DNA of 64,000 nucleotides from Lentzea sp. NEAU-D7. Its GTDB lineage: Bacteria > Actinomycetota > Actinomycetes > Mycobacteriales > Pseudonocardiaceae. This document shows, piece by piece, positions 56,504 to 64,000 of the stretch; positions within the stretch are counted from its first letter, which is position 1; each line of letters starts with the position of its first letter. The position numbers were made by a program, and so were the translations under genes. The notes below the pieces were generated by a model that saw only the letters and a list, made by a program, of their open reading frames with translations, did not search any database and was not told where the DNA came from. The stretch lies in the NCBI RefSeq assembly GCF_026242055.1, contig NZ_JAPJDL010000018.1, positions 155,426-219,425 on the forward strand. Direction: 5' to 3'.

Positions 56504-57783
56504 GCCGGCACCGCCTCGGCGACCTCCGCGGCACCCGCGCGCACGACGGTGCCGTCCTCCACCTCGACCTGGACGTCGATCACCTCGTCGATCAGCCGGG
56601 CGCCGTTGGCGACGGCGTCGTCGGCGTCGACGCCCGTGACCGCGACCAGGCCGAGCCGGTCCCAGTTGTCCCGCAGGGAGCGGACCTCGTCGCCCGGCCG
56701 GGCGCTCAGCCGCACGACCAGTGCCTCGGGCGCGGCCGCGGCGGCCTCGGCACCCGCGACCGACACGACGCGGCCGGGCGGGCCGACGACGAACCGGGTG
56801 CTCGCGCCCGCGCGCGCCACCGGCCGTTCCGGGAGCTCGGGCACGAGCCCGAACGGCCAGCCGACCGAGTAGGTGACCAGGTCGATCCCGTAGGCGCCCT
56901 CGACCAGGTCCGTGATGGCGTCACCGGCGATCCGGTTGTGGCTCTCGATCACCGACAGCCCGCGCGAGCCGACCCGGACCTCGGTGTGCGCGACGCCGTC
57001 GCGCAACCCCATGGTGGTCAGGAACCGCGGCACCTCCGCCCGGATCAGCTCCTCGTCGGCCTCGCTGGTCCTGGCCGGCACGACGTGCCCGATCTCCGCG
57101 AACGACCGCGGGTCGACCCACTTCTCCGTCACCGCGACCACGACGTGACGCCCGTTGAAGCTGAACGTCTCGACGCTGTACTCCGCGCCGTCGATGTAGC
57201 GCTCCATCAGGAACTCGCCCAGGACGAACAGCGTCGAGACGCGGTCGGTGCGGGTCCCGCGCAGGCGCGACACGTGCTCCCACGCCCGGTCGAGCTCACC
57301 CGGCCCGTCGACCTTCAGCACCCCGATCCCCGCGGTCGCGTCCGTCGGCTTGACGATGAACGGGTAGCCGTGGCGCGCCGCGTAGGCGTCCAGGTCGCCG
57401 CGTTCCGCCAACGGCGCCGCCGGCACCGCCGCGGGGTCGTGCAGCGCCAGGTGCGCCCGCATGGCGAGCTTGTCGCGGAACAGCCGGGTGATCGCGAGAC
57501 CCGTGCCGCCCAGACCGAACCTGTCGTTGATCCGGCCCGCGTTCTCGAGCCCCGGTTCGGTCAGCGACAACGCGAAGTCGAAGTGGTGGAGGTCCCACAG
57601 CTCCTCGGTCACCGGCTCGACCGCGGCCCAGCTGGTGAAGTCGACGACGCGGACGGCGTCCGCGGCCGCCTCCTGGATCGGCGAGATCTTGGTCGGGTGC
57701 TGCAGGAGCAGCACGGTGATGCCGAGCTCCTTCGCCTTGACGACGGTGTCGTCGGTTCCTCCGACCAGCAGTAGCGTGCTCAT
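56500..57783 (-). CDS. ATP-grasp ligase
   Basis: 427 residues from the ATG at 57783, with ATGA overlaps at both ends. ATP-grasp motifs are RLFRDKLAMRAHLALHD, YPFIVKPTDATAGIGVLKV, then FLMERYIDGAEYSVETFSFN and VIESHNRIAGDAITDLVEGA. This is the layout of L-amino-acid ligases (BacD-like). It is similar in size but not close in sequence to the neighbouring ligase, so the two probably act in sequence on different substrates. Genes for O-acetylserine synthesis and a beta-replacement enzyme precede it, pointing to a non-standard amino acid as substrate. Confidence 0.9.
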   Translation of the reverse strand: MSTLLLVGGTDDTVVKAKELGITVLLLQHPTKISPIQEAAADAVRVVDFTSWAAVEPVTEELWDLHHFDFALSLTEPGLENAGRINDRFGLGGTGLAITRLFRDKLAMRAHLALHDPAAVPAAPLAERGDLDAYAARHGYPFIVKPTDATAGIGVLKVDGPGELDRAWEHVSRLRGTRTDRVSTLFVLGEFLMERYIDGAEYSVETFSFNGRHVVVAVTEKWVDPRSFAEIGHVVPARTSEADEELIRAEVPRFLTTMGLRDGVAHTEVRVGSRGLSVIESHNRIAGDAITDLVEGAYGIDLVTYSVGWPFGLVPELPERPVARAGASTRFVVGPPGRVVSVAGAEAAAAAPEALVVRLSARPGDEVRSLRDNWDRLGLVAVTGVDADDAVANGARLIDEVIDVQVEVEDGTVVRAGAAEVAEAVPA

Positions 57784-58733
57784 CGGTCCGTTCCCCTCGT
57801 GTCGGCCGACGTGAGCACGCTCAGGTAGCGCTCACCGGTGTCGGGCAGGATGGTGACGATCGTCTTGCCTTCGTTCTCCGGTCTCTCGGCGACGCGCAGC
57901 GCGCCGAAGGCGGCGGCTCCCGACGAGATCCCGGCCAGCACGCCGGCCTGGCGGGCCAGCCACAGCGCGGTGTTCGCGGCGTCCTGGTCGCTGACGGTCA
58001 GCACGTCGTCGATCAGCGCGACGTCGGTGGTGTCGGCGACGAACCCGCCGTTGAGGCCGGGGATGGCGTGGCTGCCCGCGTACCCCCTGGACAGCAGCGG
58101 GGAACCCTCCGGCTCCACGCCGACGGCCCGCACCAGCGGGTTGCGGGACTTCAGGTAGGCCGCGGTGCCGCAGAGCGTGCCGCCCGTGCCGATGCCGGCG
58201 ACGAGGACGTCGACGGTGCCGGCCGTGTCGGCCCAGATCTCCGGCCCGGTGGACTCGAAGTGCGCGGCCGGGTTGTCGGGGTTGGCGTGCTGCTGCGGGA
58301 ACCACGAGCCGGGCGTCTCCTCGTGCAGCTCCCTGGCCCGGTCGATGCAGCCCTGGTAGCGGAGCTCGGCCGGCGTCAGCACCACCTGGGCACCCAGTGC
58401 CCGGAGCAGTCCGATGCGCTCGCGCGTGGCGTTGTCGGGAAGCACGATGACGCACCGGTAGCTGCGGGCGGCGCTCAGCGCGGCCAGCGCGATCCCGGTG
58501 TTGCCGGAGGTCGCCTCGATGACGGTGCCGGAACCGGGGGTGAGCAGGCCGTCGCGCTCGGCACCGCGCAGCATCCACAGCGCCGCCCGGTCCTTGACGC
58601 TGGAGCCGGGGTTGGCCGACTCCAGCTTGGCGAGCACCCTCGCGTTCGCGGTGGGCAGCCGCAGCAGAGGCGTGTTGCCGACCAGGTCGTCGATCGATTC
58701 GGCCACCCGCTGGGTGCCCAGGGTCGCGGTCAT
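57780..58733 (-). CDS. cysK: Cysteine-synthase-like PLP enzyme
   Basis: 317 residues from the ATG at 58733. PLP Lys47 is in NPGSSVKDRAALWMLR, the substrate loop is EATSGNTGIALAALSA and the phosphate loop is GIGTGGTLCGTAAYL. The enzyme replaces the acetoxy group of O-acetylserine with a nucleophile. In housekeeping it makes cysteine; in secondary metabolism relatives make 2,3-diaminopropionate precursors or O-ureidoserine. Operon linkage with two ATP-grasp ligases suggests a specialised beta-substituted alanine. Overlaps cysE by ATGA. Confidence 0.9.
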   Translation of the reverse strand: MTATLGTQRVAESIDDLVGNTPLLRLPTANARVLAKLESANPGSSVKDRAALWMLRGAERDGLLTPGSGTVIEATSGNTGIALAALSAARSYRCVIVLPDNATRERIGLLRALGAQVVLTPAELRYQGCIDRARELHEETPGSWFPQQHANPDNPAAHFESTGPEIWADTAGTVDVLVAGIGTGGTLCGTAAYLKSRNPLVRAVGVEPEGSPLLSRGYAGSHAIPGLNGGFVADTTDVALIDDVLTVSDQDAANTALWLARQAGVLAGISSGAAAFGALRVAERPENEGKTIVTILPDTGERYLSVLTSADTRGTDR

Positions 58734-59332
58734 GACGCCGTCCTCCGAAGGGTGTGGCCGGTGGACACGGCCGCTGTCGGCGCGAGTGCCGCGGCACGGC
58801 CGGGCACGTCCCTCACGACGAGAGCGCCGGCCCCGATGACGGCGCCGTCGCCGATCCTGATCGGGCCGAGCACGGTGGCACCGGTGCCGAGGACGACGTC
58901 CCTGCCGATCTCGGGGTGCCTGCGTTCGCCGGACGGGCGCAGGTTGTCGCGCCACCAGCCGACCGCGCCGAGCGTCACCTGGTGGTAGATCGTGACGTCG
59001 TCGCCGACGACGGCCGTCTCCCCGATGACGACGGCCGTGCCGTGGTCGATGAACACCCGGCGGCCGAGCCGCGCGCCGGGGTGGATCTCCACCCCCGTCA
59101 CGGCGCGCACGAGCAGCATCAGCGCGCGGGAGGTCAGCCGAAGTCCGCGGTTGTGCAGGTGGTGCGCTACGCGGTGTGCCCACATCGCGGGCAACGCCGG
59201 GTGCAGCAACCCTTCCACGTGGCCGCGGATCGATGGATCCCGTTCGACCACGGTGTCCCAGTCCTCGCCGCACAGGCGCAGCAGTCCGAGCTCGGTGCCC
59301 GGCGCCGGCGCGGCTGTGGTGACCCGCTCCAT
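58730..59332 (-). CDS. cysE: Serine O-acetyltransferase
   Basis: 200 residues. The ATG at 59332 has GGAGGAGG seven bases upstream. The N-terminal helical domain is short, followed by the left-handed beta-helix with FIDHGTAVVIGETAVVGDDV, the His pair region YHQVTLGAVG, and GTGATVLGPIRIGDGAVIGA. It acetylates serine for the next enzyme. The C-terminus lacks the usual cysteine-feedback tail ending in Ile. It is the first gene of the operon; its ribosome site can be hidden by the stem at 59337-59388. Confidence 0.92.
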   Translation of the reverse strand: MERVTTAAPAPGTELGLLRLCGEDWDTVVERDPSIRGHVEGLLHPALPAMWAHRVAHHLHNRGLRLTSRALMLLVRAVTGVEIHPGARLGRRVFIDHGTAVVIGETAVVGDDVTIYHQVTLGAVGWWRDNLRPSGERRHPEIGRDVVLGTGATVLGPIRIGDGAVIGAGALVVRDVPGRAAALAPTAAVSTGHTLRRTAS

Positions 59333-59336
59333 CTGA

Positions 59337-59388
59337 GGGCCTCCTCCCATCCGTCGGTTGTCAGCAACCTCAGGGTGGGCGGAGGCCC
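59337..59388 (-). promoter_or_regulatory. Leader structure that can hide the cysE ribosome site
   Basis: In the transcript GGGCCTCC (59388-59381 read on the minus strand) can pair with GGAGGCCC (59344-59337), whose GGAGG is part of the cysE ribosome site. Between them is an inner hairpin GGTTG/CAACC at 59355-59368. It looks like a translational switch; the ligand or trigger is unknown. Confidence 0.45.
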
Positions 59389-59439
59389 TTTGGGTCGGCT
59401 TTTCCTCACGGGGCGCCGGCCGATAGCGGATCGATAGAG

Positions 59440-60666
59440 CTAACTTGCCTGGTCAGATGGCACGGGACGGGTGCGGCGGGCCCAGGCGACCGCCGGTCCG
59501 GTCGCCAGCGCGGCGGCCAGGAAGAGCACGCCGAGCCCCAGCCAGCCCGCGGCACCGCCGTCGATCACGAGCGCGGTCAGCGCCAGCGGGCCGAGCGTCC
59601 TCGCGACCGCGATGCCGCTGCCGAAGAACCCCTGGTACTGCCCCTGCTTGCCCTCCACCGCGAGACCGAAGCTGATCTCCCAGTAGCCCGAGGCCAGCAT
59701 CATCTCGCCCGCGACCTGCAGCACGGCGCCCGCCGCGAGCACGACCGCCGCGACCCAGGCCGCCTGGCTTCCCGACGAGAACGCGAACACCACGCACGAG
59801 GCGAGCAGGAACAGCCCCGACAGCCGCACGATCCGGACCGCGCTGGTGAGGTCGTGGACCCGGTTCGCCACCGAGACCTGGAACAGCACCACGGCCACCG
59901 TGTTGATCACCATCAGCACGGACACCATCCAGCGCGGCGCCCCGGTGTGCCCGACGACCCACAGGGGCAGCACGACGCTCAACAACGGCATGTACAGCAT
60001 CAGAACGGAGTTGAGCGCCGTCAGCACCGCATAGGGGCGGTCCCGCAGCACGACGAGAACCGGCTCGCCTTTCTCAGGCCGGGCGGCACCCGGTACCCGG
60101 GGAAGGCGCAGCAACACGAGTGCGGCGGCTAGAAAGGTCGCGGCGTCGAGCGCGAACGCGGTCAGATACGCGGCCTCGGTGTCGAACTGCAGCGCGACAC
60201 CGCCGATCACGGCACCGATGGCGATACCTGCGTTCGCCGTCGACTGCATGTATGCGCGCGCCTTGGTCCGTCCGGCGGCGTCGACCACTCCCGCCAGAAG
60301 CGCCTGCCTGGCGGCGACCAACCCGCATTGGCAAATCGTATAGATGCACGCCACGACGAGGAACGCGGGAAAGGAGCGGACCAGTGCGAATGCCGCAACC
60401 GCGACCGCCGTGGCCCCCGCGAGCGCCACCGCCACGCCACGCGGACCACGCCGATCGGCCAAATGTCCGAGCGGAACGCTCGCAAACGTTCCCAGCGTCC
60501 ACCCCACGGTCAGCCCGAGACCCACCTGCGTGGGCGTCAAGCCGACTATTCGGGTGAAATACAAGACTGAACAAACGTAATAGGCACCATCACCAATCGC
60601 ATTGGTCAGCTGTGCCACGGCCAAACTATGAGACGGCCCGGCCGGAGGGAGCAATTTCCTTAACAT
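59440..60666 (-). CDS. MFS exporter
   Basis: 408 residues from the ATG at 60666, after AAGGAG. Twelve helices are likely, with the MFS loop VPLGHLADRRGPRGVAVALA between helices two and three. It is distinct from the exporter at 53908-55128, sharing only family features. It is divergent from the SARP gene and upstream of cysE on the same strand; a promoter for cysE probably lies between them (59333-59439). Export of a pathway product under SARP control is plausible. Confidence 0.9.
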   Translation of the reverse strand: MLRKLLPPAGPSHSLAVAQLTNAIGDGAYYVCSVLYFTRIVGLTPTQVGLGLTVGWTLGTFASVPLGHLADRRGPRGVAVALAGATAVAVAAFALVRSFPAFLVVACIYTICQCGLVAARQALLAGVVDAAGRTKARAYMQSTANAGIAIGAVIGGVALQFDTEAAYLTAFALDAATFLAAALVLLRLPRVPGAARPEKGEPVLVVLRDRPYAVLTALNSVLMLYMPLLSVVLPLWVVGHTGAPRWMVSVLMVINTVAVVLFQVSVANRVHDLTSAVRIVRLSGLFLLASCVVFAFSSGSQAAWVAAVVLAAGAVLQVAGEMMLASGYWEISFGLAVEGKQGQYQGFFGSGIAVARTLGPLALTALVIDGGAAGWLGLGVLFLAAALATGPAVAWARRTRPVPSDQAS

Positions 60667-60765
60667 CGTGCTCCTTTTTCCTCGTCACATGACATCATCA
60701 CTCGGGACAACAGCTGACAACCGTGAGCGGATGGTAACCACCGTGTCACGGGCTGAACGCGTGTC

Positions 60766-60782
60766 CGGTTCATTCAGAACCG
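60766..60782. promoter_or_regulatory. Palindrome between the MFS and SARP genes
   Basis: CGGTTC and GAACCG flank ATTCA, 47 bases ahead of the SARP ATG. It is a possible operator for this divergent pair. Confidence 0.35.
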
Positions 60783-60829
60783 AAACGACAAATCGGACTG
60801 CCGTGGCGGGGCAGTTGAGGGGGCCAGTG

Positions 60830-63800
60830 ATGCTGAGACTTCTGGGACCAGTGGAACTGGTGATCGACCAGCGGTCGCTCGATCTGGGAGGACCGCGTCA
60901 GCGGGTGGTGCTGACGATGCTCGGGCTCAACGCCAACCGCGTCGTGCCGGTCGACCAGCTCATCGACGCGGTGTGGAACAGCTCCCCTCCCTCGACCGCG
61001 AAGGGCCAGATCCAGATCTGCATCTCGGCCCTGCGCAAGGTCTTCACCGACGCCGGCATCGCCGAGGCGATCCGCACCAGGCCCCCCGGCTACATCCTGG
61101 AGATCTCCGACGACAACCTCGACAGCCTCCAGTTCTCCGCGCTCGTCGCGCGCGCCAGGGAGGAGAACGACGCCGGCTCCATCGAGGTCGCGGCCTCCAC
61201 CCTGCGCACCGCGCTGGCGCTGTGGCGGGGGTCGGCCCTGTCCGGTGTCGCGAGCGAGATGATCCAGCGCGCCGCACTGCCGCTGGACGACCAGCGCCTC
61301 GCGGCCGTGGAGGAACGCATCCGGCTGGACCTCGTGCTGGGAAGGCACGAGGAGATCTGCGGGGAACTGCGCACCCTCGTGCACGACAACCCGTTGCGCG
61401 AACGGCTGCACGGCTTCCTCATGCTCGCCCTCTACCGCGGGGGCAGACAGGCCGACGCGCTCGAGGTGGGCCGCGCCGCCCGCACCGTGCTGATCGAGGA
61501 GATCGGCATCGAGCCCGGCCAGGAGCTGCAGGACCTGGAACAGGCCATCCTCAACCGCTCCCCCTCCCTCAACGCTCCCGCGGTGCGCCAGAAGGCCCCG
61601 GCGGGTCAGGCCGCGGCACCCGCGGCCGAGGCCGCCCCGACGACCATCCCGCGTCAGCTGCCCGCGAGCATCACCGACTTCACCGGCCGGAACGACTTGA
61701 TCGAGGTGCTGCGCGCGGGACTCGCGACCGACTCCGACGCAGCGCGCTACGCCGTGCCCATCATGGCCATCTCCGGCAAGGGCGGTGTCGGCAAGTCCAG
61801 CATCGCGGTGCGGGTGGCGCACGAGGTCGCCGACCGGTTCCCCGACGGCCAGCTCTACGCCGACCTGCGCGTGCACAGCGGCGACGACCGCACCGGGCAG
61901 CTGCTCGCCCGGTTCCTGCGGTCGCTCGGAGTGCCCGGCACGGCGGTGCCCGACGACGTCGACGAACGGGTGGAGCTCTACCGCAGCAAGGTGTCCGGCA
62001 AGCGGCTGCTGCTCGTGCTGGACGACGTCACCAGCGAGGCCCAGGTGCTGCCGCTGCTGCCGGGCAGCGCGTCCTGCGCGGTGATCACCACGAGCCGGGT
62101 GCGGCTGTCCGGCCTGCCGGGCGCCCAGTGGTTCGACGTGGACGTGTTCGACGTCGAGCAGTCCGCGGACCTGCTCGCGCGGATCATCGGCCAGGAACGG
62201 GTGAACGCCGAGCCGGACGCGGCGATCGAGCTGATCACGTTCTGCGGCGGCCTGCCGCTGGCGTTGCGCATCGCGGGAGCGCGGCTCGCGTCGCGGCCGC
62301 ACCTGCGCATCGACGGACTGGTCCGCAGGCTGCGCGACGAGGCCCGCCGGCTCGACGAGTTCGAGCACCACGGGCTGGAGCTGCGGTCCAACATCGGCCT
62401 GACCTACAAGGGCCTCGGTCCCGATGCCCAGCGGCTGTTCCAGTTGTTCTCCCTCATCCGCGCACCCGAGTTCCCGGCGTGGACGGCCGCCGCGCTGCTG
62501 GACATCGACATCTACGACGCCGAGGACATCCTCGAGAGCCTCGTGGACGCGCAGCTCGTCGACACCGTCGAGTACGCCGACGCGACCGCCCCGCGCTACC
62601 GGTTCCACGACCTGATCCAGGTCTACGCCAGGGAGAAGCTCACCGAATCCACCACGGAGGATGAACGCGCCGAGGCCCTCGCCCGGTTGCTGGGCGCGTG
62701 GCTCGCGCTCGCCGAGGAGGCGCACCGGCGCGAGTACGGCGGCGACTACACGATCATGCACGGCGACGCTCCCCGCTGGGCGGACGCCACCTGGGCGAAC
62801 GTGGGCCTGACCGCGAACCCCATCGACTGGCTCGACAGCGAGCGGAGGTCGCTCGTCGCCGCCGTCCGCCAGGCCGCTCAGGCGGGCATGGACGAGCTGT
62901 GCTGGGACCTCGCCCTGACGTCGGTGACGTTGTTCGAGTCCAAGGGCTACTTCGACGACTGGCTGGAGTGCGCGAGGACGGCCGAGACCGTCGCCCGGTG
63001 TGCGGGCAACGACATCGGCGTGGCGGCCATGCGGTACTCGCTCGGCACGCTGCACATGTTCCAGACCCGGCTGCACGAGGCCGCGCAGTGCTTCGGCGAG
63101 GCGCTGGCGGGCTTCCGGGTGGCGGGTCACGAACACGGCCAGGCGTTGGTGCTGCGCAACGACGCCCACGTCGACGGACTGCGCGGTGACGTCGCGTCGA
63201 TGCTCGTCAAGTACGCCGCGGCGCTGGTCACCATGCGCGCCTCCGGCGACCGCATCGGCGAGGCGCACATCCTGCGCAGCCTGGCCAAGCACCACCTGGA
63301 GGAGGGCGACACGACCACCGCGCGGGAGCTGCTCGACGACGCGGTGCGCATCACCCGCGAGGTCAACTGCCTGCGCGCCGAGGCCCAGGTGGAGCACCGC
63401 GTGGCCGAGCTGCACGTGGTGACCGGCCAGATCGACCAGGCGCGCAAGTCGCTGCACCGCGTCCTGCAGATCGTGCGCGACACCGGCGACCGCATCGGCG
63501 AGACCTACGCGCTCTACAGCCTCGGTGTCGTGCGGCACAAGGAAGGCCGCCTCGACAACGCCGAGACGACCCTGGTGCACGCGCTCGACCTGTCCCGCAA
63601 GATGGGCGAGCGGCTGATCGAGGCCAAGGCGCTGTACTCGCTGGGGCAGATCGCACTGGCTCGCGGCGGCAGCACGGCGGGCACCACGCATCTCGAGCGT
63701 GCGCGGCAGCTGTTCGAGGACCTGGGTTCGGCGCTCTGGCAGGCGAAGACCCTCCTCGCGCTGTCCGAGGCCTGCGAGGCGGGCGACGACGCGCTGGCGG

Positions 63801-63907
63801 CCGTGCGCCGCGCCGCCGACCTGCTCTCGACGGTCAGTTCCAAGGAGTCCGCCCAGCTGCTGGCAGAAGTGGAAATGACCCGCGCCGCGCTCACTTCGGC
63901 GGTCTAG
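60830..63907 (+). CDS. SARP-family activator with NB-ARC and TPR domains (AfsR-like)
   Basis: 1025 residues; the ATG at 60830 is preceded by GAGGGGG with a seven- to eight-base gap and gives the normal SARP start MLRLLGPVEL. Residues 1-95 are the OmpR-like winged helix and 100-245 the bacterial transcriptional activator domain (ending EIGIEPGQELQDLEQAIL). The NB-ARC ATPase starts near 285 with P-loop GKGGVGKS at 316-323. TPR repeats fill about residues 700-1010. AfsR-type proteins activate antibiotic genes in response to phosphorylation or nucleotide state. It probably activates the adjacent MFS, cysE-ATP-grasp and indigoidine genes, and possibly the wider locus. Confidence 0.93.
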   Translation: MLRLLGPVELVIDQRSLDLGGPRQRVVLTMLGLNANRVVPVDQLIDAVWNSSPPSTAKGQIQICISALRKVFTDAGIAEAIRTRPPGYILEISDDNLDSLQFSALVARAREENDAGSIEVAASTLRTALALWRGSALSGVASEMIQRAALPLDDQRLAAVEERIRLDLVLGRHEEICGELRTLVHDNPLRERLHGFLMLALYRGGRQADALEVGRAARTVLIEEIGIEPGQELQDLEQAILNRSPSLNAPAVRQKAPAGQAAAPAAEAAPTTIPRQLPASITDFTGRNDLIEVLRAGLATDSDAARYAVPIMAISGKGGVGKSSIAVRVAHEVADRFPDGQLYADLRVHSGDDRTGQLLARFLRSLGVPGTAVPDDVDERVELYRSKVSGKRLLLVLDDVTSEAQVLPLLPGSASCAVITTSRVRLSGLPGAQWFDVDVFDVEQSADLLARIIGQERVNAEPDAAIELITFCGGLPLALRIAGARLASRPHLRIDGLVRRLRDEARRLDEFEHHGLELRSNIGLTYKGLGPDAQRLFQLFSLIRAPEFPAWTAAALLDIDIYDAEDILESLVDAQLVDTVEYADATAPRYRFHDLIQVYAREKLTESTTEDERAEALARLLGAWLALAEEAHRREYGGDYTIMHGDAPRWADATWANVGLTANPIDWLDSERRSLVAAVRQAAQAGMDELCWDLALTSVTLFESKGYFDDWLECARTAETVARCAGNDIGVAAMRYSLGTLHMFQTRLHEAAQCFGEALAGFRVAGHEHGQALVLRNDAHVDGLRGDVASMLVKYAAALVTMRASGDRIGEAHILRSLAKHHLEEGDTTTARELLDDAVRITREVNCLRAEAQVEHRVAELHVVTGQIDQARKSLHRVLQIVRDTGDRIGETYALYSLGVVRHKEGRLDNAETTLVHALDLSRKMGERLIEAKALYSLGQIALARGGSTAGTTHLERARQLFEDLGSALWQAKTLLALSEACEAGDDALAAVRRAADLLSTVSSKESAQLLAEVEMTRAALTSAV

Positions 63908-64000
63908 GGCCTGTGTCGAGGTCCCGTTCGATGAGAGTCGCGCCTGAGGTGGTTCCTGGCGGTGCGGCCGAACGGCCTGCATACCGCTGTTGTACGGGGG
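63908..64000. other. Window end without a recognised gene
   Basis: The last 93 bases after the SARP stop contain no supported gene or clear terminator. Confidence 0.5.

Noticed and set aside
53908..59332. D-cycloserine-type cluster
   Set aside because: CysE, CysK and ATP-grasp genes are shared, but no arginase-like or haem-dependent hydroxyarginine gene is present, and there are two ligases plus a peptide.

Overview
The window is high-GC DNA from a filamentous actinomycete. Start codons are often GTG, genes are packed with 4-bp stop/start overlaps, and the content includes a SARP regulator, many small ligand-binding proteins and several biosynthetic operons. Gene style suggests a Pseudonocardiales-type genus, but that is inference; nothing here fixes the species. 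No rRNA, CRISPR array, complete insertion sequence or phage module was seen. Functions are read from protein motifs and context, without database searches.

Layout. 1-14 kb is a transport and protection flank: two FG-GAP lipoproteins, a drug-type ABC exporter, a VOC protein, a PadR regulator, a five-gene UbiB kinase/membrane/nitroreductase operon, three SRPBCC proteins, two SnoaL-like proteins and an ArsR regulator. 14-29 kb holds what looks like an enediyne polyketide core. A leftward operon (SnoaL-like protein, vanadium haloperoxidase, UnbU, enediyne PKS, TEBC thioesterase) faces a rightward operon (TolB-like propeller, methyltransferase, small membrane protein, DUF1702/UnbL, UnbV). All five proteins of the conserved warhead set are present. 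29-38 kb holds an AraC regulator, a HEAT-repeat protein, a full selenocysteine locus (selB, selA, tRNA-Sec, selD) and an ArsR/SRPBCC/VOC trio. 38-49 kb is one tightly overlapping leftward gene series: P450, methyltransferase, secreted protein, then ACP, reductase, UbiA-like membrane protein, PEP-synthase-like enzyme, nucleotidyltransferase, TMP-kinase-like enzyme and acyl-CoA dehydrogenase. 49.7-53.8 kb is an indigoidine-type synthetase (A-Ox-PCP-TE) with a tautomerase. 53.9-59.3 kb is an operon of cysE, cysK, two ATP-grasp ligases, a 45-residue basic peptide and an MFS exporter. 59.4-63.9 kb is a second MFS exporter and a divergent SARP/NB-ARC/TPR activator.

How the parts may work together. 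A palindrome with core GTATGACTAATAGTCATAC, or a close relative, lies in front of the ABC exporter (two copies), between the enediyne thioesterase gene and an SRPBCC gene, and over the promoter of the P450-led operon. This points to one repressor coordinating export, protection and part of the biosynthesis. SRPBCC, VOC and SnoaL-like proteins are unusually many, and SRPBCC and VOC proteins are known enediyne self-protection folds in other producers. The most unusual parts are that putative regulon, a PKS that appears to lack its usual C-terminal phosphopantetheinyl transferase, the ACP-to-dehydrogenase operon whose product I cannot name, and the CysE/CysK/ATP-grasp/peptide operon.
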